From JAFDWR01 sp038216655 (GTDB lineage Bacteria; Armatimonadota; Fimbriimonadia; Fimbriimonadales; Fimbriimonadaceae): a stretch of DNA of 64,000 nucleotides. A program made the translations under genes and the position numbers. Numbering within the stretch: the stretch's first letter is position 1; each line of letters begins with the position of its first letter. The stretch spans positions 116,762-180,761 of the forward strand of contig JBBQPZ010000007.1 of NCBI GenBank assembly GCA_038216655.1, written 5' to 3'. Positions 33,233 through 42,685 of the stretch are shown in pieces. The notes below the pieces were generated by a model that was not told the DNA's origin, did not search any database, and saw nothing but the letters and a program-made list of their open reading frames with translations.

Positions 33233-34303
33233 TTACGTGGACGCATATTCCGCGCTTTTTCGTTCGGCCACCAGCGCAAGCGGTTTGGCGCGGAGGGCGT
33301 TTCGTTTGAAAATCTCCGCCAAATATCTACCGGTGTGGGAGCCCGGCGTTGCCGCGACCACCTCGGGCGCCCCGCTGGCGATCACCTGGCCGCCCGCGTT
33401 TCCGCCCTCGGGCCCCATGTCGATGAGCCAATCCGCAGTCTTGATCACGTCGAGGTTGTGTTCGATCACAAGCACGCTATTCCCTTGCTCGACCAGCCGG
33501 TGCAACACCGCCAGCAGCTTCTTCACGTCCTCAAAGTGCAGCCCCGTCGTCGGCTCGTCGAGGATGTACATCGTGTTCCCGGTCGAGCGCTTGGAGAGTT
33601 CGGCGGCCAATTTGATGCGCTGGGCTTCGCCTCCTGAGAGCGTTGTCGCCGGCTGTCCCATGCGGATGTAGCCGAGTCCCACTTCCTGCAGTGTCTCCAG
33701 CTTCCTGTAAATCTTGGGGATCGGCTTGAAGAACTCGCAGGCGTCATCGATCGTCATCGAGAGGACATCGGCGATATTCTTGCCCTTATAACGGACCTCG
33801 AGGGTCTCCCGGTTGTAGCGCTTCCCCTTGCAGATCTCGCAAGGGACGTAAACGTCGGGGAGGAAGACCATCTCGATCTTCAGCACGCCATCCCCTTTGC
33901 ACGCCTCGCAACGCCCGCCCTTGACATTGAAGCTGAACCGCCCGTTCTTGTAGCCGCGGATCTTGGCGTCCTGCGTGAGCGCGAAAAGCTCGCGGATCAT
34001 GTCAAACGTGCCCGTGTAGGTGGCGGGATTTGAGCGAGGAGTGCGACCGATCGGGGACTGATCGATGTCGATGACCTTGTCAAACTGCTCAAGGCCAGTG
34101 ACCTCGTCGTGCGGTTCCCAGACCGTACGGGTTCCGTACACCTCGTACATCAAACGCGGGAACAGCGTGTCCTGAATCAGGGTGGATTTACCGCTGCCCG
34201 AGACGCCGGTAACGCACACGAACATGCCGAGCGGGATTGACACGTCAATCCCCCTGAGGTTATTTCCCCGCGCATTTCTGATCACGATCCAACCGTCACT
34301 CAT
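33233..34303 (-). CDS. uvrA: UvrA C-terminal half: second ABC module (split excinuclease subunit A)
   Basis: A 356-residue protein equal to the second ATPase module of UvrA. Walker A CVTGVSGSGKSTLIQDTL, the third zinc-finger region GRCEACKGDGVLKIEM then VPCEICKGKRYNRETLEV, ABC signature TTLSGGEAQRIKLAAELS and Walker B MYILDEPTTGLH are all intact. The protein begins just where the inter-module linker of normal UvrA lies (SDGWIVIRNARGNNLRGIDV). It has its own ATG and its own TAGACT -10-like element (34314-34319). The first module is encoded separately at 39563-41596. The two presumably assemble in nucleotide excision repair; this is inference. Confidence 0.95.
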   Translation of the reverse strand: MSDGWIVIRNARGNNLRGIDVSIPLGMFVCVTGVSGSGKSTLIQDTLFPRLMYEVYGTRTVWEPHDEVTGLEQFDKVIDIDQSPIGRTPRSNPATYTGTFDMIRELFALTQDAKIRGYKNGRFSFNVKGGRCEACKGDGVLKIEMVFLPDVYVPCEICKGKRYNRETLEVRYKGKNIADVLSMTIDDACEFFKPIPKIYRKLETLQEVGLGYIRMGQPATTLSGGEAQRIKLAAELSKRSTGNTMYILDEPTTGLHFEDVKKLLAVLHRLVEQGNSVLVIEHNLDVIKTADWLIDMGPEGGNAGGQVIASGAPEVVAATPGSHTGRYLAEIFKRNALRAKPLALVAERKSAEYAST

Positions 34304-34326
34304 ACCGCACTCTAGTCTACGTGATT
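34284..34326. repeat. 43-bp direct repeat, copy 1 (uvrA C-half promoter and start)
   Basis: It is identical to 36207-36249. It spans the TAGACT -10-like element (34314-34319, minus strand), the start codon at 34303 and the first ~6 codons of the uvrA C-half. Weaker similarity extends ~20 bp to the left (coding side). Confidence 0.9.
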
Positions 34327-34528
34327 TGGCCCAGGAAGTGCCTCATTACCGTCGCACCGCGCACGAATTGAGGTTGCGCGGATTTGCTCCAACGGTGCGG
34401 CCGCTTCACGTCGACGTGCGGTGGCACTGAACACGAATAGTGCACAAATACTGTATCGCTGGTTGAATGAGTGACGTACTATTTATGGACACCAATTATC
34501 GGACCCATCTAAATCTTGATTAACTTCA

Positions 34529-34556
34529 TTGGATCCGGGTCCATATGCCGTATAAC
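34529..34556 (+). promoter_or_regulatory. Candidate promoter for the PAS histidine kinase
   Basis: TTGGAT (34529-34534) and TATAAC (34551-34556) are 16 bp apart in an AT-rich stretch, about 47 nt before the ATG at 34603. Confidence 0.35.
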
Positions 34557-34602
34557 ATAAGAACGGTACGAGCCGCGTATCACTTGCTTCTTGAGGCGGC
34601 GG

Positions 34603-36097
34603 ATGGAGAGAGAACTGAACAAGCAGCGTGGATTGCTGAAGGCCGTGGTGGAAACCGCGGCCGACGGCATCCTCACGATCAACGAAGTGGGCACGATCAT
34701 TACGGCCAATGCCTCGGTCGATCGCATTTTTGGCTACTCGCAAGCGGAGTTGATTGGGCAGAACGTGAAAATACTGATGCCCGAACCCTACCGGGACGGG
34801 CATGACGGCTACGTCGGCAACTACCTCTCGACCGGCGAGCGGAAGATTATCGGTATCGGCCGCGAAGTGCGCGGCCTGCGTAAGGACGGGAGCGAGTTCC
34901 CCCTGGACCTTGCGGTCAGCGAAACCCCCACTGAAGAAGGTCGCGTTTTCACCGGGATCGTCCGCGATATCAGTGAGCGAAAGAACTCGGAGGACGCCCT
35001 TCGGAAGGAGAAGGGACTGCTACGCGCAGTGCTCGATAACGTGATCGAAGGCATCATCACAATTGGGGAGAGCGGCAACATCATCACCCTCAACTCTGCG
35101 GCGCTGAAACTGTTCGGATACACGATGGAAGAACTCGTGGGACAGAACGTAAAGTTGCTCATGCCGGAACCCTATCACTCCGAGCATGACGATTATCTGA
35201 GGAATTATCTTGGAGGCGGAGAGCCGAAGATCATCGGGATAGGTCGCGAGGTGAGCGGCAAGCGAAAGGACGGGTCCATGTTCCCAATGGAACTTGCCGT
35301 AAGCGAGACAAAGACCGAGGATGGACTCATCTTCACCGGCATTCTCCGAGACATTACTGAGCGCAAACGAGCCGAAGCCGAGATTCGTGAACTGAACGCT
35401 GACCTCGAGCGTAAGGTGGCTATCCGGACGGCCGAATTGCAGGAGTTGGTAGGGGAGTTGGAAGGCTTCACCTACTCCGTCGCCCATGACCTGCGCGCGC
35501 CCCTCCGCAGCATGAATGCCAATGCCCATTTGGTGCTGCAGGACTGTGCCGACACCCTGGATGGGGAAGCGGTGAGGCGATTAAAGGCGCTCGCCGCCGG
35601 CGCGGTTAAGATGGGGCAGATTATGGACGACCTGCTCGAGTACGCGCGGATCGGTCGAACCCCCCTCAACTCCCGCCCGGTCGATCTGTCCTCCATCGCA
35701 AGGTCAATCTGCGAGTCGATCAACGGCGGAACCCAAGTCATCATCGCGCCCGGCTTGCTGGACGAAGGCGATCCTACGCTCCTCTATCTGGTGCTGCAAA
35801 ACCTGATCGGAAATGCGCAGAAGTATCGGAAGCCGGAGGCGAGTTCGATTATCGAATTTGGCCGGAGGGAGAACACGTACTTCGTTCGGGATAATGGGCA
35901 TCGGCTTCGACATGCGGTTCGCGGACCGGGTGTTCGAGCCCTTCGAACGTTTGGAGCCCATGGCCACCTATCCAGGCACCGGAATTGGACTCGCAAACGT
36001 GCGACGCATCATCGCCAAGCACGGCGGGAACGTTTGGGCCGAGTCGCGCCGGGGCGAGGGTTCGACGTTCTACTTCACCCTTGGGGCCGCTGCCTAA
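34603..36097 (+). pseudogene. PAS-PAS sensor histidine kinase, frameshifted in the ATPase domain
   Basis: Two PAS domains (about residues 10-125 and 135-250, each with GYxxEL(I/V)GQNVK-(I/L)-LMPEPY), a short coiled coil, then HisKA with LEGFTYSVAHDLRAPLRS (phospho-His) and a HATPase domain with NLIGNAQKYRKPEASSI. At 35896-35899 an extra base (GGGC for GGC) shifts frame after FVRDNG. The other frame resumes GIGFDMRFADRVFEPFERL, PGTGIGLANVRRIIAKHGG and GEGSTFYFTL to a stop at 36095-36097. The intact relative at 42682 confirms the expected reading. Without correction the product would run to 36141 without G2/F boxes. The cytosolic PAS domains may sense redox or ligands. Confidence 0.85.
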
Positions 36098-36206
36098 GGC
36101 GGACGTCAAGGTGCGTTCAAAGCGATGTCATGACGAGATGAACTCCGATTCAAGGTCAAACGAGAAGTTCGAGGAGCGGCGCGACCTCCTTCGCGCGTTT
36201 CGGACA

Positions 36207-36249
36207 ACGATCCAACCGTCACTCATACCGCACTCTAGTCTACGTGATT
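36207..36249. repeat. 43-bp direct repeat, copy 2 (orphan uvrA-C promoter/start)
   Basis: Identical to 34284-34326. On the minus strand it contains TAGACT (36237-36242), an ATG (36226) and codons for MSDGWIV. The frame then reads VRNAR before diverging into unrelated sequence, so it is a decayed or duplicated 5' end of the uvrA C-half. Confidence 0.9.
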
Positions 36250-36282
36250 GAGGCAGGAACGATGGCAAGGAACTCAACAATG

Positions 36283-38790
36283 TCAGGCGGAAGGCGCGGC
36301 CCTGGCGTTCCTCCGGCGGACGCCGACCGCCGTCAACAGCACGAAGAACCCGAGCCCGAAGGCGCCGCTGCCACCCCAAAGGAGCCACCGCCGCAGATCT
36401 TCCGGCGAGAGGCCCTGCGACGGCGCGGGATGCTCGGCCACCGCCTGATGGACGACTTCGAGGAGCTTATCCGCGGCGGAGCCATAGTCGGCGGAAGTCG
36501 TGACTTTCCCTTCGGTGGTCGAGGCGAGGGTCGTGGCGTCGCGAAGAGCGTCCGCGTCCGTACCAACGATCACCGGGTAGATGTGAGCCGGATCGACGTC
36601 TTGGCAGAGCTTGGCAATCGACTTGAACGTATTGCCAAATTTGTCGGGCTCGTGAGCCGGGGCATCCGTGATGACCACGAGGATCTTCGTGGGCTTTCGG
36701 TTTCCTGAAGGTTCCTTTACCCAAAGGTCCAGAACCTGGCGGATTCCTTCGAGCTGGTCTTCGGGCGTGTCGCCACCGCCTTCTGCCTTCCACGTGCCCA
36801 TGATCGGAATGTAGCCTGCGATGTCTTTGCTGAAGGGGTGAAGTTCGAAGGCCTTGTCGCCACCGTCGACGGCCGCATCGCGAAATGCGCAGAGTGCAAG
36901 CCGCATGTCAGAGGACTGTTTGTTCAGGGCGTTGACGATCTCGATCGCCTTCGTCCGCATCGATTCGATCGACGAACCCATCGAGCCGGTTACGTCGAAG
37001 ACGATTGCGAGGTCGAGGGGACCGGTCGTTCCCTTCATATCGTCGGTGGAGTCCGGATTCCGAATCACCTGAAGATTGTCGTCGGGCACGGCTTTCGTGC
37101 GTCGAGCGCCGGCGTCGGCGGTCTTCGCGTACTTGCCGTGGGCCTCGACGTAGAACACGGGGTCTCCAGAGTCCGGCTTTGGAACGTCGAACAACTCGAC
37201 TCGGAACTTCTTGGATGCTCCTTTGGCGAGCGTCTCGTTCAAAGGATCGAATCTCCAGCCCGTGGGAGAGACAAGGGCGCCACCCTTTTCCGTGAGGATT
37301 CGAAAAGCCCCAAGATTAACGGGCTCATCGGCGAGATTGGTCAGCTCGATCTTCACCTGCCAATGGCCCTCAGGCTGCACGGCAAGATATTTTGCCTTGA
37401 CGCGAATCGCCGAGATGCTCGATCGCAGGGCCAGATAGACGTGGCGGATCGAGTTCTGCAGATAGGGCATGAACGCGGCTTGGTCGAAGTCCTTGTTGTC
37501 GTCGAAATCCTTTCCATGAACGAGGGAAGAACATGACTTCACCAACGACTGCATGTAGGCAGCCCGCGCCTTGTCGGCAGTGGCGTCGTCCGTGGCGTAG
37601 AAGTCATCCGTCGGTTGGACGTCGGACCAATACTGATCGTAGGGTCGCTCCATCAGAGACTTATCTTGTTGGATCGCCGCGAGTGCCGTATCGCGGAACT
37701 GAGCGGGATTAGTCTCCCAAACGAGATGCGTACTCAACGCCACCGCTAGCTGAAAACTCGGATACCAGGCGTTTATCGCCTTGAAAATGGGGCCGTTGTA
37801 GTACAGGGGATCGAAATAGCCGAAGAAGGCCATTCTCCCTTTCACCGAGGGACGATGGTTCATCTCCCAGAGATAGGCGCCAATGGCGCTCTCAAGCGTA
37901 GGCTCAAAAACGTCTACTTTGAAGGTGTGCTTCTGCTTGAGCGGGCAGTCCCGCATATGCTCTTTGACCCGAATCCAGAAGTAGTCGGACTGCGCCGCGT
38001 TCATGGCCTTGGTGCGAGCTTCCATGATGGCAAACGCTTCTTTGATCCGCGGGCTCTTGATCCAAGTTTCCCAGTCCCGTCCTATTTCGTCTGACCACTG
38101 CTTCGCGATCACTTCGAGCTTCAAGACGTCATCCTCGGTAAATACGACCACGTCTGCGTGTTTCGCACTCGACACATCTCCCATGTAATGGGCGAGGTAA
38201 GCGGCGAAGTGCGCCTTATCGTTGTCCGAGCCCCCCTCGAGGATGCGATGGGTTAGCGCGAGATAATAGTCGCTAGCCACTTTGGGCGCCTCGCCGCATT
38301 GGAGCCACGGATTCCAGTAGTGGGCGGCGCCGCTGTAGTCGGGATTGACGGAGGAGAGGTCCGTGAGGAGCTCGGCATCCGGGCTTGGGCCACCCACCTC
38401 ACCGCCTGGAGCGGGACAGAGGATCTCGGGTACTCCCGACTGCTGGCCGCTTTGACGCTGGACGGGTCCCTGGGGCCCATGAAAGATGCCGTCCCAGGCG
38501 TTGATCTGGGGGACCGTCGGCAGACCACTGACTCCGTCGGCAAAGGCCGGGTCCTTTTCGAGGAGCTTATAGGCTTGCTGGACGATGAACTGGTGCATCG
38601 CGTGCGGTCCCAAACGCGGTCGGACCTCAGCCTTTAGCGCGCTCGATCCAAAGTCTTCGCACAAAGTCTCCAACTTGGAGATGTCCGAATCCGAGAGCAT
38701 CTTCGGGGCGATCAAGGTTCCCCACGAGCCGCATAGACACGGGATCAGGGAGACCGCGGCGACGATCAAGAGCCGAGGACGCAACCGCAC
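36283..38790 (-). CDS. Zinc phospholipase C-like / von Willebrand A fusion with C-terminal anchor
   Basis: An 835-residue exported protein starting with GTG at 38790, which overlaps the upstream stop by one base. It has a signal peptide (to about residue 20), then an N-terminal helical domain reminiscent of zinc-dependent PLC/P1 nuclease (AMHQFIVQQAYKLL, GAAHYWNPW, HFAAYLAHYMGDVSSAKHAD). A middle beta-rich region follows (KIELTNLADEPVNLGAFRIL). A VWA domain at about 600-790 carries the MIDAS motif AIVFDVTGSMGSSIESMR. A final transmembrane helix (LWGGSGAFGLGFFVLLTAVG) is followed by a basic tail. Part of a two-gene operon with 38790-39515, lodged between the uvrA halves. Confidence 0.75.
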   Translation of the reverse strand: MRLRPRLLIVAAVSLIPCLCGSWGTLIAPKMLSDSDISKLETLCEDFGSSALKAEVRPRLGPHAMHQFIVQQAYKLLEKDPAFADGVSGLPTVPQINAWDGIFHGPQGPVQRQSGQQSGVPEILCPAPGGEVGGPSPDAELLTDLSSVNPDYSGAAHYWNPWLQCGEAPKVASDYYLALTHRILEGGSDNDKAHFAAYLAHYMGDVSSAKHADVVVFTEDDVLKLEVIAKQWSDEIGRDWETWIKSPRIKEAFAIMEARTKAMNAAQSDYFWIRVKEHMRDCPLKQKHTFKVDVFEPTLESAIGAYLWEMNHRPSVKGRMAFFGYFDPLYYNGPIFKAINAWYPSFQLAVALSTHLVWETNPAQFRDTALAAIQQDKSLMERPYDQYWSDVQPTDDFYATDDATADKARAAYMQSLVKSCSSLVHGKDFDDNKDFDQAAFMPYLQNSIRHVYLALRSSISAIRVKAKYLAVQPEGHWQVKIELTNLADEPVNLGAFRILTEKGGALVSPTGWRFDPLNETLAKGASKKFRVELFDVPKPDSGDPVFYVEAHGKYAKTADAGARRTKAVPDDNLQVIRNPDSTDDMKGTTGPLDLAIVFDVTGSMGSSIESMRTKAIEIVNALNKQSSDMRLALCAFRDAAVDGGDKAFELHPFSKDIAGYIPIMGTWKAEGGGDTPEDQLEGIRQVLDLWVKEPSGNRKPTKILVVITDAPAHEPDKFGNTFKSIAKLCQDVDPAHIYPVIVGTDADALRDATTLASTTEGKVTTSADYGSAADKLLEVVHQAVAEHPAPSQGLSPEDLRRWLLWGGSGAFGLGFFVLLTAVGVRRRNARAAPSA

Positions 38791-39515
38791 TACTTGCCAC
38801 CTGCAGGGGGAACTGACCGGAACACGGGTTCCATGTCGTGATTCGGAACTTCGGTGATGACGGGCTTATCAGGGGGAACCGGCGTCGTTGTCGGCAACGC
38901 AGCGGGATCGGCGTCTGTTGGAAGGGGTGGCTGATCCAGGGTTGGATCGGAGCTGGCGATAAGCGGCGGCGCGGTGGGTTCCGCTGGCACCGGAGCCGTG
39001 AATTTGTAGTCTGCCAGCGTAGTGTCACCGATCGATTTGGCCGTGTGGACGATCTCCGTCGATGCCGTCGACCTAAACATCCAGAGGCCGTAACCGGCGG
39101 CGGCAATTCCGGTGGCAAGAAGCAGACATGCCGCGACGAGAAGACTATTCCCGGACATCGGCTTACGAACTCGAGCCGGACGTGGTTCAGGTGGAGGCAG
39201 GGTTGCGGTGACGGGTGGTGAAGATGGGCGTTGAACCGAAGAGGGCACCAGGACTTGAGGGGGCGGCCCGTCTGGCGGGGGGCTCTCCGTAACGATCAGC
39301 GGTTTGGACGGCTGGACGACGGGCGGTCCTGCAACCGGAGGCGGCCCTTGGACGGGTGGAGGAGCGGGAAGGGGCGGCGATTCGACGACTGGGGGGGCGT
39401 CGTTCTTCTCATCGAACTCACGCCGAACCTGAGCGCGGAACTCAGCTTCCGCCTTCATCTTTGCGGCTTCTTCCTCTCGGATTTTCTGTTTTCGGTCTTC
39501 TGGGAGATCGGCCAT
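38790..39515 (-). CDS. Proline-rich single-pass membrane protein
   Basis: A 241-residue protein: a charged N-terminal helix (DRKQKIREEEAAKMKAEAEF), a cytoplasmic Pro/Val/Pro-rich tract (about 50-120), one transmembrane helix (LLVAACLLLATGIAAAGYGL, near 130-150) and a Pro-rich extracytoplasmic tail. No known domain. The start at 39515 has GGAGGG 4-5 nt upstream; an ATG 6 codons earlier is less favoured. It overlaps the VWA gene start by one base, so the two proteins probably work together at the membrane. Confidence 0.75.
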   Translation of the reverse strand: MADLPEDRKQKIREEEAAKMKAEAEFRAQVRREFDEKNDAPPVVESPPLPAPPPVQGPPPVAGPPVVQPSKPLIVTESPPPDGPPPQVLVPSSVQRPSSPPVTATLPPPEPRPARVRKPMSGNSLLVAACLLLATGIAAAGYGLWMFRSTASTEIVHTAKSIGDTTLADYKFTAPVPAEPTAPPLIASSDPTLDQPPLPTDADPAALPTTTPVPPDKPVITEVPNHDMEPVFRSVPPAGGK

Positions 39516-39562
39516 TGGCCCTCCGATCTCCAATGTATCAGGAATCTATTGTTTAAGCAACT

Positions 39563-41596
39563 TTACGGCCTCTTGGGTGAACGTGCCTTTGAGGCTACGC
39601 TCTTTATTGCGCGTCGAGAGGCTTTCGGGGCGGCCAAAGCTGCCCGTGGAACCAGGGTGAGAGGGTCTGGAGATTTGGGGACGCGCCTTTCTGCGGGCGT
39701 CTCGATCTCCATCGTCCCGTTCAGGTACTTCGCGGTCACCGCCTCGCTCTTGAGGAAGTCATCCACCGTGCCTTGCGCCACGACTCGACCCCCGTGCTCG
39801 CCCGCGCCGGGACCGAGTTCCATGAGCCAGTCGGCGGCGAGCATGGTCTCCTCGTCATGCTCGACGACGAGCACGGTGTTGCCAAGGTCGCGGAGTCGAA
39901 GGAGGGTCTCGATCAGGCGGCGGTTGTCGCGTTGGTGAAGACCGATTGAAGGTTCGTCGAGAATGTAAAGACAGCCCATCAAACCCGACCCGATTTGCGT
40001 CGCGAGGCGAATGCGTTGAGCCTCGCCGCCCGCCAGAGTGCGGGCACTGCGGTCGAGAGTGAGATAGCCGAGCCCGACGTCCTGAAGAAAGCGGAGCCGC
40101 TCGAGGACTTCCTTGATCGCTCGCTCGCCGATCGCAAGCTGACGCTTCGTCATCTTTTTGGGCAGGCCGGTAAAAAACGTCATTCCGTCCTCGATCGACA
40201 TCGTCGTGAGATCGGACATGTCGCGATCACCGACCCTAACGTTGAGGGCTTCAGGCTTAAGGCGCTTGCCGTGGCAAATCGGACACGGCTTGGTCGACAT
40301 GTACTGGGCGAGATCGTTCTTGACCCACTCGCTCTCCGTCTCCTCGTAGCGCTTGCGGAGCGACGCGAGAACCCCCTTCCAGTCCGTCTTAAACGTACGT
40401 TCCGTGCGGCTGTAGCGCATGCGAACGGTGATCGGCTCGTCCAACCCGAACCACACCGCCTTCATCCCCTCGGCGGGAATCTGGCTCACCGGGAGGCTAG
40501 CGTCAAACCCGAGCTTCTTGCCAACCGCGTCGAGCATCTCCGGCCACCAATCTTTGACTTCGCCGGACTTGTAGACGAACGGAAGGATCGCGCCAGAGCG
40601 GAGGGGCTTGCTCGAGTCAGGGCACACGAGCTCGGGATCGAACTCGGTCTTGGTACCCAGACCGGTGCACTCGGGACAGGCACCGTACGGCGAGTTGAAC
40701 GAGAACAGTCGGGGCTCAAGCTCGGGGAGCGAGTAACCGCACACCGGGCAGGAGTAAGCCTCGGAAAAGAGTAGGTCGATCGATCCAGTCTCGCTCTTGG
40801 TCCCCGTCGACTCGTCCGTGGCGGCCTGCTGCGCCATCAGGGAACGAACAAGAGGCGGAAGTTCAACGTCGGCGGGTGGGTCGATCGAGAGGGTGACCAG
40901 CCCACCGCCCATCTTCAAAGCCGCTTCGATGGAGTCTGAAAGCCGTCGCTCCAGACCTTCCTTCACCACAATGCGGTCGACGACCACCTCGATGGTGTGC
41001 TGCTTATAGCGATCCATCGGAATGTCGTCGGTGACCTCGTACATCACCCCGTCGACACGCACTCGGACGTAACCCGCCTTGTTGATGTCGACGAGCTCCT
41101 TCTTGTACTCGCCCTTGCGCCCTCGAACTACCGGCGCGAGGATCTGCATCTTGGTGCCCTCGGGTAACGATTTGGCGATGTCGACAACTTGGTCGGTGGA
41201 CTGCCGCTCGATTGGGCCGTGCCCGTTGATGCAGTACGGCACGCCCGTTCGGGCAAAGAGGATGCGGAGGTAGTCGTAAATCTCGGTGACCGTACCAACC
41301 GTCGAGCGGGGGTTCTTGCTCGCGCTCTTCTGGTCAATCGACACGGCGGGGGAGAGGCCGTCGATGTGGTCGACATCCGGCTTGTCCATCTGCCCGAGGA
41401 ATTGGCGGGCGTAGGCACTCAGGCTCTCGACGTACCGTCGCTGGCCCTCGGCGTAAATCGTGTCGAACGCGAGCGAGGACTTGCCCGATCCCGAGAGGCC
41501 GGTGATCACGACGAGCCGGTCGCGCGGGATCTCCACCGTCACGTTCTTTAGATTGTTCTCGCGGGCGCCAACCACGACGATCTTATCCTGCGGCAT
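39563..41596 (-). CDS. uvrA: UvrA N-terminal half: first ABC module (split excinuclease subunit A)
   Basis: A 677-residue protein equal to the first module of UvrA: KIVVVGARENNLKNVTVEIP, Walker A VVITGLSGSGKSSLAFDTIY, the UvrB-binding region (VESLSAYARQFLGQM), zinc fingers CPVCGYSLPELEPRLFSFNS then CPECTGLGTKTEF, and KPCPICHGKRLKPEALNV, signature RTLAGGEAQRIRLATQIGSG and Walker B LYILDEPSIGLHQRDN. It ends with a basic tail (RRAIKSVASKARSPKRP) and a stop, where normal UvrA continues into module two. TAAAAT lies 7 nt before ATG 41596, supporting this start over upstream ATGs. Confidence 0.95.
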   Translation of the reverse strand: MPQDKIVVVGARENNLKNVTVEIPRDRLVVITGLSGSGKSSLAFDTIYAEGQRRYVESLSAYARQFLGQMDKPDVDHIDGLSPAVSIDQKSASKNPRSTVGTVTEIYDYLRILFARTGVPYCINGHGPIERQSTDQVVDIAKSLPEGTKMQILAPVVRGRKGEYKKELVDINKAGYVRVRVDGVMYEVTDDIPMDRYKQHTIEVVVDRIVVKEGLERRLSDSIEAALKMGGGLVTLSIDPPADVELPPLVRSLMAQQAATDESTGTKSETGSIDLLFSEAYSCPVCGYSLPELEPRLFSFNSPYGACPECTGLGTKTEFDPELVCPDSSKPLRSGAILPFVYKSGEVKDWWPEMLDAVGKKLGFDASLPVSQIPAEGMKAVWFGLDEPITVRMRYSRTERTFKTDWKGVLASLRKRYEETESEWVKNDLAQYMSTKPCPICHGKRLKPEALNVRVGDRDMSDLTTMSIEDGMTFFTGLPKKMTKRQLAIGERAIKEVLERLRFLQDVGLGYLTLDRSARTLAGGEAQRIRLATQIGSGLMGCLYILDEPSIGLHQRDNRRLIETLLRLRDLGNTVLVVEHDEETMLAADWLMELGPGAGEHGGRVVAQGTVDDFLKSEAVTAKYLNGTMEIETPAERRVPKSPDPLTLVPRAALAAPKASRRAIKSVASKARSPKRP

Positions 41597-41603
41597 TCCA
41601 TGC

Positions 41604-41609
41604 ATTTTA
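41604..41609 (-). promoter_or_regulatory. Candidate leaderless -10 element (TAAAAT) of uvrA N-half
   Basis: TAAAAT on the minus strand ends 7 nt before the start at 41596; no SD is present. Confidence 0.4.
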
Positions 41610-41743
41610 CCGGAAACGGTAGACATACATGCATGTTTTTTCGAGTCACGATCATTTCCATCCGTTCCATCAGGGGATTTCAGTTCCATAACGCTGGAAT
41701 CCCGTTCGTGATGCGCACGAGCCGTTCCTAGTAGACTCATCCG

Positions 41744-42685
41744 ATGCGGCGGGCGGTCATTGATGTGGGTTCAAACTCCGTCCTATTGGCGGTTGGCGAG
41801 CGCACGGGTGCGGGCTGGCTTCCCGTTTTCGAGGACACCGCGGTTACCGCGCTGGGCGAAGGGACAAAAGAAACGGGGCTCCTTTCCGAGGTCGCGATGG
41901 CGCGAACGCTTGACGCTCTCCAAGGCATGTTCACACGGGCGCGCGAACTTGACGCCAAAGAAATCTGGGCGGGCGTGACCATGGCCGGCCGCATCGCCAG
42001 GAACACCCACGAGTTGTTGAATCGGGCCCAGGCGCAGAAAACGCCCGTCTTCGTGCTTTCGGGTGAGAGTGAGGCGGAATTGGGGTTCCAATCGGTCGCG
42101 AGCGATCCGCGTTTCCGTGATGCGGATCGACTGAGCATTGTCGACCCAGGCGGGCAAAGCACCGAACTCGTGACCGCGGACCGCGTCGGCAACGGCTGGA
42201 GCATCCGGTTTCGCCGCAGCTATCCCATCGGCACATTGGCTCTGCGGGGCACGTCATTGGCGAGCGAATCGCCCGGGTCCCTCGAACTCCTGCGGGCGTG
42301 CGCGGAATTGGACGATGAAATCGGCCTTTGCTATCGTCCAAGTCAGTGCGGCAGGGTCGTCGTGCTTGGCGCAACCGGAACGAACCTGATCAGCATTCGC
42401 GAGCGGATGTTGACCTGGCAGCCGGATCGGGTGCACGGCGCGACGCTGGATTATGAGGAAGTGAGCCGCGCGGTGGGGTGGCTGTCCGGGCTTACCGATG
42501 CCGAGCGAGCGGCGGTACCAGGCATGGAACCTGGCCGAGAGAGGACGATCCACCTCGGTGCGATCATTCTGGAGAGGTTCATGTTTGCGCTTCGGGCCCC
42601 CGCCTGTCAGGTCAGCGTTCGGGGTTGGCGACATGCCTTGATGGAGCAGGACCCACACTACGTCAGCTTGCTGGGGCGGCAATGA
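41744..42685 (+). CDS. Ppx/GppA phosphatase family protein
   Basis: A 313-residue exopolyphosphatase/pppGpp phosphatase-family protein of the short type: RRAVIDVGSNSVLLAVGERT, VFVLSGESEAELGFQSVASD, LSIVDPGGQSTELVTADR, YPIGTLALRG and VVVLGATGTNLISI, the actin-like ATPase phosphate loops of the family. Known members hydrolyse polyphosphate or pppGpp. It is divergent from uvrA-N (147 bp) and overlaps the histidine kinase start (ATGA), which suggests co-regulation. Confidence 0.92.
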   Translation: MRRAVIDVGSNSVLLAVGERTGAGWLPVFEDTAVTALGEGTKETGLLSEVAMARTLDALQGMFTRARELDAKEIWAGVTMAGRIARNTHELLNRAQAQKTPVFVLSGESEAELGFQSVASDPRFRDADRLSIVDPGGQSTELVTADRVGNGWSIRFRRSYPIGTLALRGTSLASESPGSLELLRACAELDDEIGLCYRPSQCGRVVVLGATGTNLISIRERMLTWQPDRVHGATLDYEEVSRAVGWLSGLTDAERAAVPGMEPGRERTIHLGAIILERFMFALRAPACQVSVRGWRHALMEQDPHYVSLLGRQ

